From: an uncultured Tissierellia bacterium
Lineage (GTDB): Bacteria; Bacillota; Clostridia; Tissierellales; Peptoniphilaceae
NCBI GenBank assembly: GCA_937923265.1
Contig: CALAJY010000020.1
Span: 1-13,273, forward strand
DNA length: 13,273 bases
Direction: 5' to 3'
Each line of letters starts with the position of its first letter. The first letter of the stretch is position 1. Under the pieces are notes generated by a model, which was given only the letters and a program-made list of their open reading frames with translations, made no database searches and was not told the DNA's origin. This document shows, in pieces, positions 7,049 to 13,210 of the stretch. The translations under genes were made by a program, and so were the position numbers.

Positions 7049-7064
7049 CGTCTCTGCCTATAAT
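7036..7064 (+). promoter_or_regulatory. Candidate folC-folP promoter
   Basis: A perfect TATAAT lies at 7059-7064, 27 bases before the folC start. The -35 position at 17 bases reads CTGTCC, only 3 of 6. A short leader of about 20 bases would result, leaving no room for a folate riboswitch. Confidence 0.5.
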
Positions 7065-7091
7065 AGGAAGAGGTAGGGAAAGGAGATTTTG

Positions 7092-8411
7092 ATGAACTAT
7101 TCAGAAAGTGTTGCCTACTTGGAAGAGCAACAGAAATTTGGTGTGAAGCTCGGCCTGGATACGGTGCGAGCCCTACTGCATCGCCTGGGAGATCCCCAAA
7201 AGGGACTATCCATTCTTCATGTGGCAGGAACCAATGGGAAAGGGTCCACATCCGCCTTTCTATCCTATATCCTAACAGCGGGGGGCTATGAGGTGGGACT
7301 CTACACCTCACCTGCCTTAGAGCGATTCAATGAACGCATTCAACGGAATAATCAGCCGGTGGATGATGCCATGTTGGCTGAAAAAACGACGTTACTAAAA
7401 AACACGGTGGATAAAATGGTGGAGGAGGGGGAAGATGCCCCCAGCCAATTCGAACTGGAGACGGCACTGGCCTTCCTCTGCTTTCAGGAATGGAAGGTGG
7501 ATTTTGTGGTCCTGGAAGTGGGCATGGGAGGCAGACTGGATGCGACCAATGTGGTTTCGGATCCGCTGGTGAGCGTGATTACCTCGATTTCCCTGGATCA
7601 TACCCGCTTCTTGGGAAACACCTTAGCAGAGATTGCCTCCGAAAAGGCAGGGATCATCAAAGAGGGATGCCCCGTGGTTCTCTATCCTCAGCAGCAAGAG
7701 GTGATGGAGGTCGTGAAAGAAAAGGCAAGGGAAAAAGGATCCCAACTGGTCTGCCCGGATTTTTCGAAGATCGGTGACTGGGAAAAAAGCCTCTCCGGCC
7801 AAAGTTTCACCTGGACGGATGAGGAGGGAAAACCCCGGAGGATCTCCTTGCAGGTCTTAGGAGATTATCAGCTGAAAAATGCCCTGATGGCCTTTCAAAC
7901 CATTCAGCTTTTGCGAAAGACCGGACGTCTTTCCCTTACGGAGGACCAGGTTTTGACGGGGCTCAAACAGGCAAGATGGAAGGGGCGCTTTGAAAAAATC
8001 TCCGACCACCCCGTGATCATCCTGGACGGGGCCCACAATCCCGGTGGGGCAGAGGTCTTTGCCCAATCCATTCGCGACTTTTTGGAAGATCGCCCCCTGA
8101 CCCTGGTCGTGGGCATTCTGGCCGATAAGAAGATTGACGAAATGCTGGATGCTTTCTTGCCCCTGGCAAGCGCCTGCATCACGGTAACGCCGGATAATCC
8201 GCGGGCCATGCCCGCCGAAAAACTCTGTGAAAGAATCGAAGAGCGGGGAAAGAAGGCAAAAGCGGCGAACAATCTGGAGGAGGCCTGGAGGATGGCCGGG
8301 GAGGAAACCGATCCTGACAAGGGGGCCATTGCCTTTGTCGGCTCCCTGTATATGATCGGTCGAGTACGAACCTATTTATTAGGAGAGGAGAAGATTCATG
8401 ACGAAAAGTAA
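7092..8411 (+). CDS. folC: Bifunctional folylpolyglutamate synthase / dihydrofolate synthase
   Basis: A cytosolic Mur-ligase-type enzyme that joins glutamate to dihydropteroate to give dihydrofolate, and adds further glutamates to folates, using ATP. At 439 residues it has the family's usual length. Motifs: P-loop GTNGKGS (46-52), TSPAL and RFNERIQ (72-84), LEVGMGGRLDATN (141-153), SLDH (167-170), KAGIIK (185-190) with the lysine carbamate region, and LDGAHNPGG in the C-terminal domain near 312-320. The ATG at 7092 has AAAGGAG at 7079-7085; an in-frame TTG at 7089 is one codon upstream and less likely. It overlaps folP by 14 bases. It could in principle be restricted to one of the two activities (Streptococcus pneumoniae SulB is a dihydrofolate synthetase), which sequence alone does not settle. 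Confidence 0.94.
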   Translation: MNYSESVAYLEEQQKFGVKLGLDTVRALLHRLGDPQKGLSILHVAGTNGKGSTSAFLSYILTAGGYEVGLYTSPALERFNERIQRNNQPVDDAMLAEKTTLLKNTVDKMVEEGEDAPSQFELETALAFLCFQEWKVDFVVLEVGMGGRLDATNVVSDPLVSVITSISLDHTRFLGNTLAEIASEKAGIIKEGCPVVLYPQQQEVMEVVKEKAREKGSQLVCPDFSKIGDWEKSLSGQSFTWTDEEGKPRRISLQVLGDYQLKNALMAFQTIQLLRKTGRLSLTEDQVLTGLKQARWKGRFEKISDHPVIILDGAHNPGGAEVFAQSIRDFLEDRPLTLVVGILADKKIDEMLDAFLPLASACITVTPDNPRAMPAEKLCERIEERGKKAKAANNLEEAWRMAGEETDPDKGAIAFVGSLYMIGRVRTYLLGEEKIHDEK

Positions 8412-9393
8412 GGATTCGCAAAGTAAGGAATTTCATCTGGGCAAGCATCAATTCGACCCGGGAGACCCCACACGGATTTGTGCCATCGTGAACGTGACCC
8501 CGGACTCCTTTTCGGATGGCGGAAAATGGGACTCCACGGAAAAAGCGGTGAAGCATGGTCTGGACCTGGTGAATGCGGGCGTGGACATGCTGGATATCGG
8601 AGGGGAATCCACCCGTCCGGGCTCCCATTATGTGGAGATTGAAGAGGAAATCCAGCGGGTGGTCCCCGTGATTCGCGCGCTTCGTGAAAAAACAGACTGC
8701 CTGATTTCTGTGGATACCTGGAAGGCACCGGTGGCGAAAGCCGCCTTGGAGGCAGGGGCGGATATCATCAACGATATCACCGGACTCATTGGAGATCCCG
8801 AGATGGCGGGGGTCATTGCGGAGAAAGAGGCGGGTCTGATTGCGATGTTCAATCCCGTTGTGATCCGCCCCGACCATCCCAACAGTAAAAAATTCCCCAG
8901 CTTTGGAAAGGGGGAGGCTTTCAGCGAGGAAGAGAAGGCGCAGGCGGCAAAGGAGAAGGATATTCTTGTTCTCTTGCATCAATATTTAGAGCGAAGCCTG
9001 GAACTTGCCAAGAAGGCGGGCATCCCGGACCGGCACATCCTATTGGATCCCGGCATCGGCTTCGGGCTGTCCAAAAGAGACAACCTTCGTCTGATTCAAC
9101 ACGTTACCGACCTTCATGAGATGGGTTACGGGGCCTTTTTGGGAGTTTCCCGAAAGCGCTTTATCGTCAACATGCTTCAAGACGCCGAGATTCCCGTGGA
9201 TTCCAGTCAGGAGGCGGGCTTTAAGAACCGCGATTTTGGGTCTGCCATTTTAACGGCACTCGCCGCGCGAGAAGGGGTGGAAGTGGTTCGGGTTCACTCC
9301 GTGGAGGAACACCGGATTGCCGCCCTGATTGCGGACGCGGTTCGCCTCGCCGACTCCCAGGAGGATGTGAATTTTTCCGCCTACCAAAAATAG
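8398..9393 (+). CDS. folP: Dihydropteroate synthase, Streptococcus SulA-like
   Basis: Condenses 6-hydroxymethyl-7,8-dihydropterin pyrophosphate with p-aminobenzoate to dihydropteroate; the sulfonamide target. A cytosolic TIM barrel of 331 residues. Motifs: NVTPDSFSDGG (32-42), DIGGESTRPGS (66-76), SVDTWK (104-109), ND at 125-126, DPGIGFG (217-223), SRKRF (251-255) and VVRVH near the end. Longer than the common 270-280 residue form: where many DHPS have an MH-type segment, this one has AMFNPVVIRPDH followed by a charged stretch, about residues 149-190. The same arrangement occurs in pneumococcal SulA. The start lies inside folC with an AGGAGAGGAG ribosome binding site, so the two are co-translated. 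There are about 20 extra N-terminal residues before the first barrel strand. Confidence 0.96.
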   Translation: MTKSKDSQSKEFHLGKHQFDPGDPTRICAIVNVTPDSFSDGGKWDSTEKAVKHGLDLVNAGVDMLDIGGESTRPGSHYVEIEEEIQRVVPVIRALREKTDCLISVDTWKAPVAKAALEAGADIINDITGLIGDPEMAGVIAEKEAGLIAMFNPVVIRPDHPNSKKFPSFGKGEAFSEEEKAQAAKEKDILVLLHQYLERSLELAKKAGIPDRHILLDPGIGFGLSKRDNLRLIQHVTDLHEMGYGAFLGVSRKRFIVNMLQDAEIPVDSSQEAGFKNRDFGSAILTALAAREGVEVVRVHSVEEHRIAALIADAVRLADSQEDVNFSAYQK

Positions 9394-9433
9394 GATAGGT
9401 TGTCGGAAAACTTCTTGAAAAACGAATCCCAGA

Positions 9434-9464
9434 AAAAAGAGAGATGGAAACCAGCTCTCTTTTT
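9434..9464. terminator. Terminator between folP and the pirin gene
   Basis: AAAAAGAGAGATGG (9434-9447) pairs with CCAGCTCTCTTTTT (9451-9464), 14 positions with one mismatch and an AAA loop. A T-run follows the stem on the plus strand and an A-run precedes it, so it can serve both folP (+) and the convergent pirin gene (-). Confidence 0.88.
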
Positions 9465-9500
9465 CTTTCGGGAAAAACATCTGCCACATTTTCTGAAAAC

Positions 9501-10343
9501 TCATTCGTAATCGATCCGGTCCTTGATAAATTCGCCGTTTCGAAGATCCTGAAAGGCCTGGCGGATTTCCTCTTCTCGGTTCATCACAATGGGTCCCGCC
9601 CATGCCACCGGTTCATGGAGGGGTCGGGACTCCAGGAAGAGGATCCGGGCGAGGGGCGATTGACTCTTCAGAGAAAGCTCGGTCCCCCTGCCAAGTTTTA
9701 CCGCCGTTTTTTCCGGAATCCTCTCTCCATTCACCTCAATTTCTCCCAGCAAGGTGAAGAGCATCACCATATCCTCTTCCTCCGTGGGAAGGGTAAGTTT
9801 CTGTCCCTGCGCAAGCTGTAGCTCATAGTAGGTCAGGGGGAGGTGGTCCCCTTGATATCCGACGTGGTCTTTGTATTTGCCGGCCAGCAGGCGGAGTTTT
9901 CCACCCTCAATGAGGATTTCCTCGATTTCCTCCTTTTTGATCGATCGATAGGAGGGAAGGCTCATTATCTGGTCGGCAGGCAGGTTCAACCACAGTTGAA
10001 CGCCCAACATGCGGGGGGAGGCCGGCAGCATTTCGGAATGCTCCACGCCCGAGCCGGCATTCATCCATTGCACTTCTCCATCGGTAATTTGATCTTTATT
10101 TCCCACGGTGTCTTCATGAACCATGTTGCCTTGCGCCAGGTAGCTGATCGTTTCGATGCCCCGGTGGGGGTGAAGGGGGAAACCGGCTTCATAGTCCGCC
10201 GGGTCTGTGCTGTCAAAGGAATCCAGCATGTGGAAGGGATCAAAGTCCTCCACCGTGGCGGCTCCCAATACGCGTACGAGATGCACGCCGGCGCCATCCG
10301 TGGTGGGCTGGCCTTGCGCCATCTTTTCAATTTTTCGTTTCAT
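9501..10343 (-). CDS. Pirin family protein
   Basis: A 280-residue bicupin of the pirin family. The N-terminal cupin carries the metal ligands expected from human pirin: H58 and H60 in LHPHRGIET, and H102 and E104 in GSGVEHSE, after GEVQWMNAG. A second cupin follows from about 165 (TYYELQLAQGQKLTLP, then LGEIEVNGE). Some bacterial pirins have quercetin dioxygenase activity and others modulate enzymes such as pyruvate dehydrogenase; the role here is unknown. AGAAAGGA precedes the ATG at 10343. It stands alone on the minus strand between folP and the divergent thioesterase-like gene. No clear promoter was identified. Family assignment is firm, function open. Confidence 0.94.
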   Translation of the reverse strand: MKRKIEKMAQGQPTTDGAGVHLVRVLGAATVEDFDPFHMLDSFDSTDPADYEAGFPLHPHRGIETISYLAQGNMVHEDTVGNKDQITDGEVQWMNAGSGVEHSEMLPASPRMLGVQLWLNLPADQIMSLPSYRSIKKEEIEEILIEGGKLRLLAGKYKDHVGYQGDHLPLTYYELQLAQGQKLTLPTEEEDMVMLFTLLGEIEVNGERIPEKTAVKLGRGTELSLKSQSPLARILFLESRPLHEPVAWAGPIVMNREEEIRQAFQDLRNGEFIKDRIDYE

Positions 10344-10361
10344 AGGGTTTCCTTTCTAAAA

Positions 10362-10377
10362 AAGAACAAAGGTTCCT
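10362..10377 (-). other. Small hairpin with T-run in the pirin leader
   Basis: On the minus strand AGGAAC pairs with GTTCTT (one G-U pair) around CTTT, then T-residues run up to the pirin ribosome binding site. The stem is short and may be chance. Confidence 0.2.
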
Positions 10378-10490
10378 GTCCATAGATAACCAAATATGAG
10401 CACGATAAACCCAAGAAGGCTACAATGGAACTGGGAAAGCGGTGCGGGATGTTTATGCAATGGGATTCCTGAGCGGAAAAGGAGACAAGA

Positions 10491-10967
10491 ATGACAGAAA
10501 AAATTGCGATTCAAGATCGGTATGGGGAGCGTTTCCAGCATTGCTGGGGATGCGGGGCAAAAAATGAGGAGGGATTGCATCTCAAATCCTATCCCTCCCC
10601 GGATGGAAGCGGCTGTGAAACAAGAATCACGCCGGATCAGCGGTTCACGGGAGGGGTTCCCGCCAATCTGTTCGGGGGCATGATTGCCAGTCTTTTCGAT
10701 TGTCATGGGACGGCTTCTGCCGCCTGGTTTTTCCTAAAAGAACAGGGGGGAAGCCTGGAAACAAGTGAGACCATCCAGCGGTTCATCACGGCACATTTAG
10801 AGATTGACTTTAAGAAGCCGGTCCCCATGAACCGGGAAATTCGAATTTGCTCTCGCCTTCTTGAGCTTTCCGCCCGCAAGGTGATTCTGGAAATGGAGTT
10901 AACGGTGAAGGAAACGCTCTGTGCCCGAGCAAAGATGGTTGCCGTGGCAGCGAAAAAAGAGATGTAA
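10491..10967 (+). CDS. Hotdog-fold PaaI-type thioesterase-like protein
   Basis: A 158-residue protein with hotdog-fold (4HBT/PaaI-like) features, probably an acyl-CoA thioesterase acting in the cytosol, usually as a dimer or tetramer. Residues 16-30 (QHCWGCGAKNEEGLH) form the C-x2-C-G-x2-N-x2-GL segment often found in this group. FGGMIASLFDCHGTASA (61-77) is the central helix region carrying the likely catalytic acid D70, with H72 close by. The C-terminal half (FITAHLEIDFKKPVP, about 97-111) is the typical strand segment. GGAGAC stands 6-7 bases before the ATG. No substrate can be named. It lies between the pirin gene and the folBK terminator and may be a single-gene unit; a weak -10-like TACAAT is at 10421-10426. 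Confidence 0.85.
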   Translation: MTEKIAIQDRYGERFQHCWGCGAKNEEGLHLKSYPSPDGSGCETRITPDQRFTGGVPANLFGGMIASLFDCHGTASAAWFFLKEQGGSLETSETIQRFITAHLEIDFKKPVPMNREIRICSRLLELSARKVILEMELTVKETLCARAKMVAVAAKKEM

Positions 10968-10970
10968 AAA

Positions 10971-11012
10971 AATCCTCCCTCAAAAGCACCGGGGCGCTCG
11001 AGAGGGAGGATT
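10971..11012 (-). terminator. Terminator of the folE operon
   Basis: An 11-bp perfect stem, AATCCTCCCTC (10971-10981) with GAGGGAGGATT (11002-11012), around a 20-base loop. On the minus strand it is followed by a seven-T run (10972-10966) and it lies 35 bases after the folBK stop. On the plus strand it follows the thioesterase stop but has only a broken T-run, so it works best for the fol operon. Confidence 0.85.
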
Positions 11013-11047
11013 GATTTTACCACAGGGCCGGTAAATCTATTTTTTGG

Positions 11048-11866
11048 CTATTGCCGCTCCTTTAGGTCCCGGTGAAGCTCCCGAATCTGCTTCTGCAAGA
11101 CCGGATGAACCAGGAAAGGGGCAATCTCTTCCAGGGGTTCCAAGACGAAGTCGCGTTCTGCCAGATAGGGGTGGGGAACTTTCAGCGTGTCCGTGTCAAT
11201 GACCTCCCTGTCGAATAAGAGAATGTCCAGATCGATGGTGCGGGGTCCCCAATGCTCGTGGCGAACCCGGCCGAGATTTTGCTCAATAGACTGCAAAATC
11301 GAGAGGAGATCCTCCGCTTCCTCGAAGCTTTCCGCCTCCACGACCTGGTTGAGAAAATCGGCCTGGTCCGTTTTTCCCCAGGCTTTTGTTTCATAGAGAG
11401 AGGATTCCTTTTTTATGGAAAGACCTGCTTCCTCCATCTGCTCCCTCGCGGCGGCAAGGGTCTGTTCCCGGTCGCCCATGTTACTGCCCAGGGCGATCCA
11501 GCAGCGGTGCCTTTTCCGGCTTATCCGGACCTCGGGATATTTTAGGGGGAGTCCGATGGGGGCAAAGGGCTTTTTGATGGAAACCGTGACCCGGTCCACA
11601 TAGGAATACTTTTGGAAAATGTGCTGAAGAACCCGGTACGCACAGCTTTCAATCAAGTCATAGGTGGTTTCTGTCAGGAGCTTTTGTATTTCTTGACAGA
11701 GGATGCCATAATGAATGGACTTTTCCAGAACATGATCCCGGGCGGCAGCTTTCATGTTATACGCACAATCCACCGAGACCAGAAATTTTTGTCCGAGGAC
11801 TTTTTCTTCCGGGAAAACCCCATGGTTCGCCATGATTTCCAAATCTTTGATGATTAAGTGATCCAT
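11048..11866 (-). CDS. folKB: FolB-FolK fusion: dihydroneopterin aldolase / HPPK
   Basis: A two-enzyme folate protein of 272 residues. The N-terminal FolB domain (about 1-118) cleaves dihydroneopterin to 6-hydroxymethyl-7,8-dihydropterin and glycolaldehyde; LIIKDLEIMANHGVFPEEK carries the likely catalytic E21, with Y53 (HYGIL), E73 and K99 (SIKKPFAPIG). The C-terminal HPPK domain (about 120-272) adds pyrophosphate from ATP: ALGSNMGDR (125-133), then the signature WGPRTIDLDILL (206-217) with metal-binding D212 and D214, and VPHPYLAERDFVLEPL (230-245). The same fusion is known in pneumococcal SulD. GGAGG at 11871-11875 precedes the ATG. It follows the HD-domain gene by 15 bases and is the last gene of the operon. 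Confidence 0.95.
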   Translation of the reverse strand: MDHLIIKDLEIMANHGVFPEEKVLGQKFLVSVDCAYNMKAAARDHVLEKSIHYGILCQEIQKLLTETTYDLIESCAYRVLQHIFQKYSYVDRVTVSIKKPFAPIGLPLKYPEVRISRKRHRCWIALGSNMGDREQTLAAAREQMEEAGLSIKKESSLYETKAWGKTDQADFLNQVVEAESFEEAEDLLSILQSIEQNLGRVRHEHWGPRTIDLDILLFDREVIDTDTLKVPHPYLAERDFVLEPLEEIAPFLVHPVLQKQIRELHRDLKERQ

Positions 11867-11881
11867 GCTTCCTCCTGCTGG

Positions 11882-12358
11882 CTAATAGCGTAAAGAGATG
11901 TTCTTTCTCTCCTCGGGCCAATTGCATTGACTCCTTGCGGGACAGAAATAACAGGGGCGAGACAGCTTGTCCGCACGGTAAAAGAGAAGGGCCGCCGGAT
12001 CATGCCCCTCCTTCCGATGACTGGCGATGAGGTGGAGGAGGAGGGCCTGCTCCTCCTCCGTGAAATCGCAGTCCTTTAAAAATTCCTTGGCAATCTCGAC
12101 GGAAGCAAGATGATGATCTTTCCCCGTTTCATATTGTTCCACCCGCCCCAGATCATGGAGAAGGGCCGCCGAGAAGAGGAGATCTTTCGAAAGACCGAGA
12201 CCCTGCTCCAGATTGAGAATATAGGCAATGCGACCCACGCTGAGAAAGTGATTCAGATCGTGCTTACAAAAGATTCGATCCTTCTCCAGTGCTCGAAGGC
12301 GGAGTAGTAAATCTTGAAATTTCGGAGAATGATAGATGCGATTGGTGTTTTCCATCAT
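11882..12358 (-). CDS. HD-domain phosphohydrolase with C-terminal cysteine motif, in the fol operon
   Basis: A 158-residue protein with an HD metal-dependent phosphohydrolase domain. Candidate ligands in order are H33/H37 (CKHDLNHF), H68-D69 (AALLHDLG), H82/H83, H114 and D130 (YRADK). After the domain comes RPCYFCPARSQCNW, a C-x2-C-x5-C cluster (C136, C139, C145), which may bind metal. Similar HD proteins with this tail are, from memory, common in clostridia and uncharacterised. The first ATG (12358) overlaps the folE stop as ATGA; a second ATG follows directly at 12355. No good ribosome binding site is seen, so translation is probably coupled to folE. Its place between folE and folBK, where a dihydroneopterin triphosphate phosphatase is required, suggests a role in that step. 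This is inference. Confidence 0.88.
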   Translation of the reverse strand: MMENTNRIYHSPKFQDLLLRLRALEKDRIFCKHDLNHFLSVGRIAYILNLEQGLGLSKDLLFSAALLHDLGRVEQYETGKDHHLASVEIAKEFLKDCDFTEEEQALLLHLIASHRKEGHDPAALLFYRADKLSRPCYFCPARSQCNWPEERKNISLRY

Positions 12359-12909
12359 AGGGCCAGGAGTCGATACACTTCATTCTTCAGTTCCGGGTCA
12401 TCGTTGATCCGACCGAGGGCACAGGCGGTCACGGTTTGCGTTCCCGGCTTTTTGATCCCGCGCATGGTCATGCACATATGCTCGGCCTTGGCGACCACCA
12501 GCACGCCCTTGGCGTCCAGATATTTCTCTAAGGCTTTGGCAATTTGCTCCGTTAAGCGCTCCTGAATTTGCGGCCGCTTGGCATAGACCTCCACGGTTCT
12601 TGCCAATTTGGATAGCCCTGCTACTTTGCCATTGGGAATATAGGCAATCGCAATCTCTCCGTAGAAGGGGAGCAGATGGTGCTCGCACAGGGAATAGAAG
12701 TGAATGTCCTTTTCGATCACGATATTGTCGTTGACAAATTCGAAGGTTTTGGACAGATGATTTTCTGCGGTGGAATGCAAACCGCCGAAGAGCTCCTCAC
12801 ATGCCCGTGCCACCCGAGCGGGCGTTTCCAAAAGGCCTTCCCGATTGGGATCCTCTCCAATTCCTTCCAATATATAACGAACCCCTTGTTCAATCTTTTT
12901 TGAATCCAT
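12355..12909 (-). CDS. folE: GTP cyclohydrolase I, type IA
   Basis: Converts GTP to 7,8-dihydroneopterin triphosphate and formate, the first step of folate synthesis; a cytosolic multimeric enzyme. At 184 residues it has the length of the core enzyme. Zinc ligands C75 and H78 (SLCEHHLLPF) and C146 (HMCMTMRG) are all present, so this is the zinc-dependent type IA form. GLLETPARVARA (25-36) and GLSKLARTVEVYAKRPQIQERLT (98-120 in part) are typical. The ATG at 12909 has AAAGGA shortly upstream. It is the first gene of the minus-strand operon folE-HD-folBK, and faces away from a presumed rRNA operon. Confidence 0.97.
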   Translation of the reverse strand: MDSKKIEQGVRYILEGIGEDPNREGLLETPARVARACEELFGGLHSTAENHLSKTFEFVNDNIVIEKDIHFYSLCEHHLLPFYGEIAIAYIPNGKVAGLSKLARTVEVYAKRPQIQERLTEQIAKALEKYLDAKGVLVVAKAEHMCMTMRGIKKPGTQTVTACALGRINDDPELKNEVYRLLAL

Positions 12910-12934
12910 AGTTGATCCTTTCCGGTTTTAAAAA

Positions 12935-12952
12935 TTTCCTTATTTAAGGAAA
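12935..12952. repeat. Inverted repeat in the folE leader
   Basis: TTTCCTTATTTAAGGAAA is an 18-base dyad (7 bp around ATTT) located 26 bases upstream of the folE start. It would sit in the 5' leader and may be an operator or an RNA hairpin. Its TTCCTTA/TTAAGGAA core recurs in the hairpin at 13111-13134. Confidence 0.5.
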
Positions 12953-12968
12953 ATCATAAAGCGTACTC

Positions 12969-12974
12969 ATTGTA
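12969..12974 (-). promoter_or_regulatory. Candidate -10 element of the folE operon
   Basis: TACAAT on the minus strand, about 60 bases upstream of folE. The 17-base -35 position (TTTATT) is weak. The -10 is embedded in a direct repeat, GAGTAC-AAT-GAGTAC. Confidence 0.3.
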
Positions 12975-13059
12975 CTCTATTTCCCCCAGAAAATAAAAAC
13001 TGAGAAAAAGATATGTTAAATCCTGCGTTCCGACGAAAGGAAAAAAATCGAGAAAGCAT

Positions 13060-13088
13060 TTGACAAGGAGCTCTATAATTGGTATTCT
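13060..13088 (+). promoter_or_regulatory. Upstream promoter (P1) of a presumed rRNA operon
   Basis: TTGACA (13060-13065), a 17-base spacer and TATTCT (13083-13088). An A-rich tract (about 13031-13055) precedes the -35 and may act as an UP element. A TATAAT at 13074-13079 is only 8 bases from this -35 and is not its partner. Confidence 0.7.
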
Positions 13089-13110
13089 ATTATTCCAGTA
13101 AATTTTCTGG

Positions 13111-13134
13111 CGTTCCTTAATTCGTTAAGGAATG
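13111..13134. other. Hairpin with TTCG loop between the two promoters
   Basis: CGTTCCTTAA (13111-13120) pairs with TTAAGGAATG (13125-13134), 10 bp with one G-U pair, closed by the stable tetraloop TTCG. No T-run follows on the plus strand, so it is not a terminator. It would be transcribed only from P1 and could be a protein-binding dyad or an RNA structure. Confidence 0.65.
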
Positions 13135-13153
13135 AAAAAAATTGAATCAACCG

Positions 13154-13182
13154 TTGACAGGATAAAAAATCTGTTGTATATT
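13154..13182 (+). promoter_or_regulatory. Downstream promoter (P2) of a presumed rRNA operon
   Basis: TTGACA (13154-13159), a 17-base spacer and TATATT (13177-13182): perfect -35 and 5 of 6 at -10. It is preceded by an A-rich stretch (13133-13148). Tandem strong promoters of this kind are typical of Bacillota rRNA operons. Confidence 0.85.
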
Positions 13183-13196
13183 GTAACGGTTGTACC

Positions 13197-13210
13197 TGTT
13201 CTTTGAAAAC
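13197..13210 (+). promoter_or_regulatory. boxA-like antitermination element in an rRNA leader
   Basis: TGTTCTTTGAAAAC matches the boxA-like leader sequence found before 16S rRNA in Bacillus and relatives, where the Nus factors bind. It lies about 15 bases after the P2 -10. The remaining leader to 13273 is A/T-rich and contains no start of the 16S gene, which should lie just beyond the window on the plus strand. Confidence 0.75.

Noticed and set aside
7089..7091. TTG start for folC one codon upstream
   Set aside because: The adjacent ATG at 7092 has proper spacing to AAAGGAG and is the more usual start codon.
6952..7091. Tetrahydrofolate riboswitch before folC
   Set aside because: The spacer holds two candidate promoters and a short hairpin; no conserved THF riboswitch core was recognised. 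The folE upstream region likewise shows none.
13060..13079. TTGACA and TATAAT read as one promoter
   Set aside because: The spacer would be only 8 bases. The same TTGACA has TATTCT at exactly 17 bases, so that pair was used.
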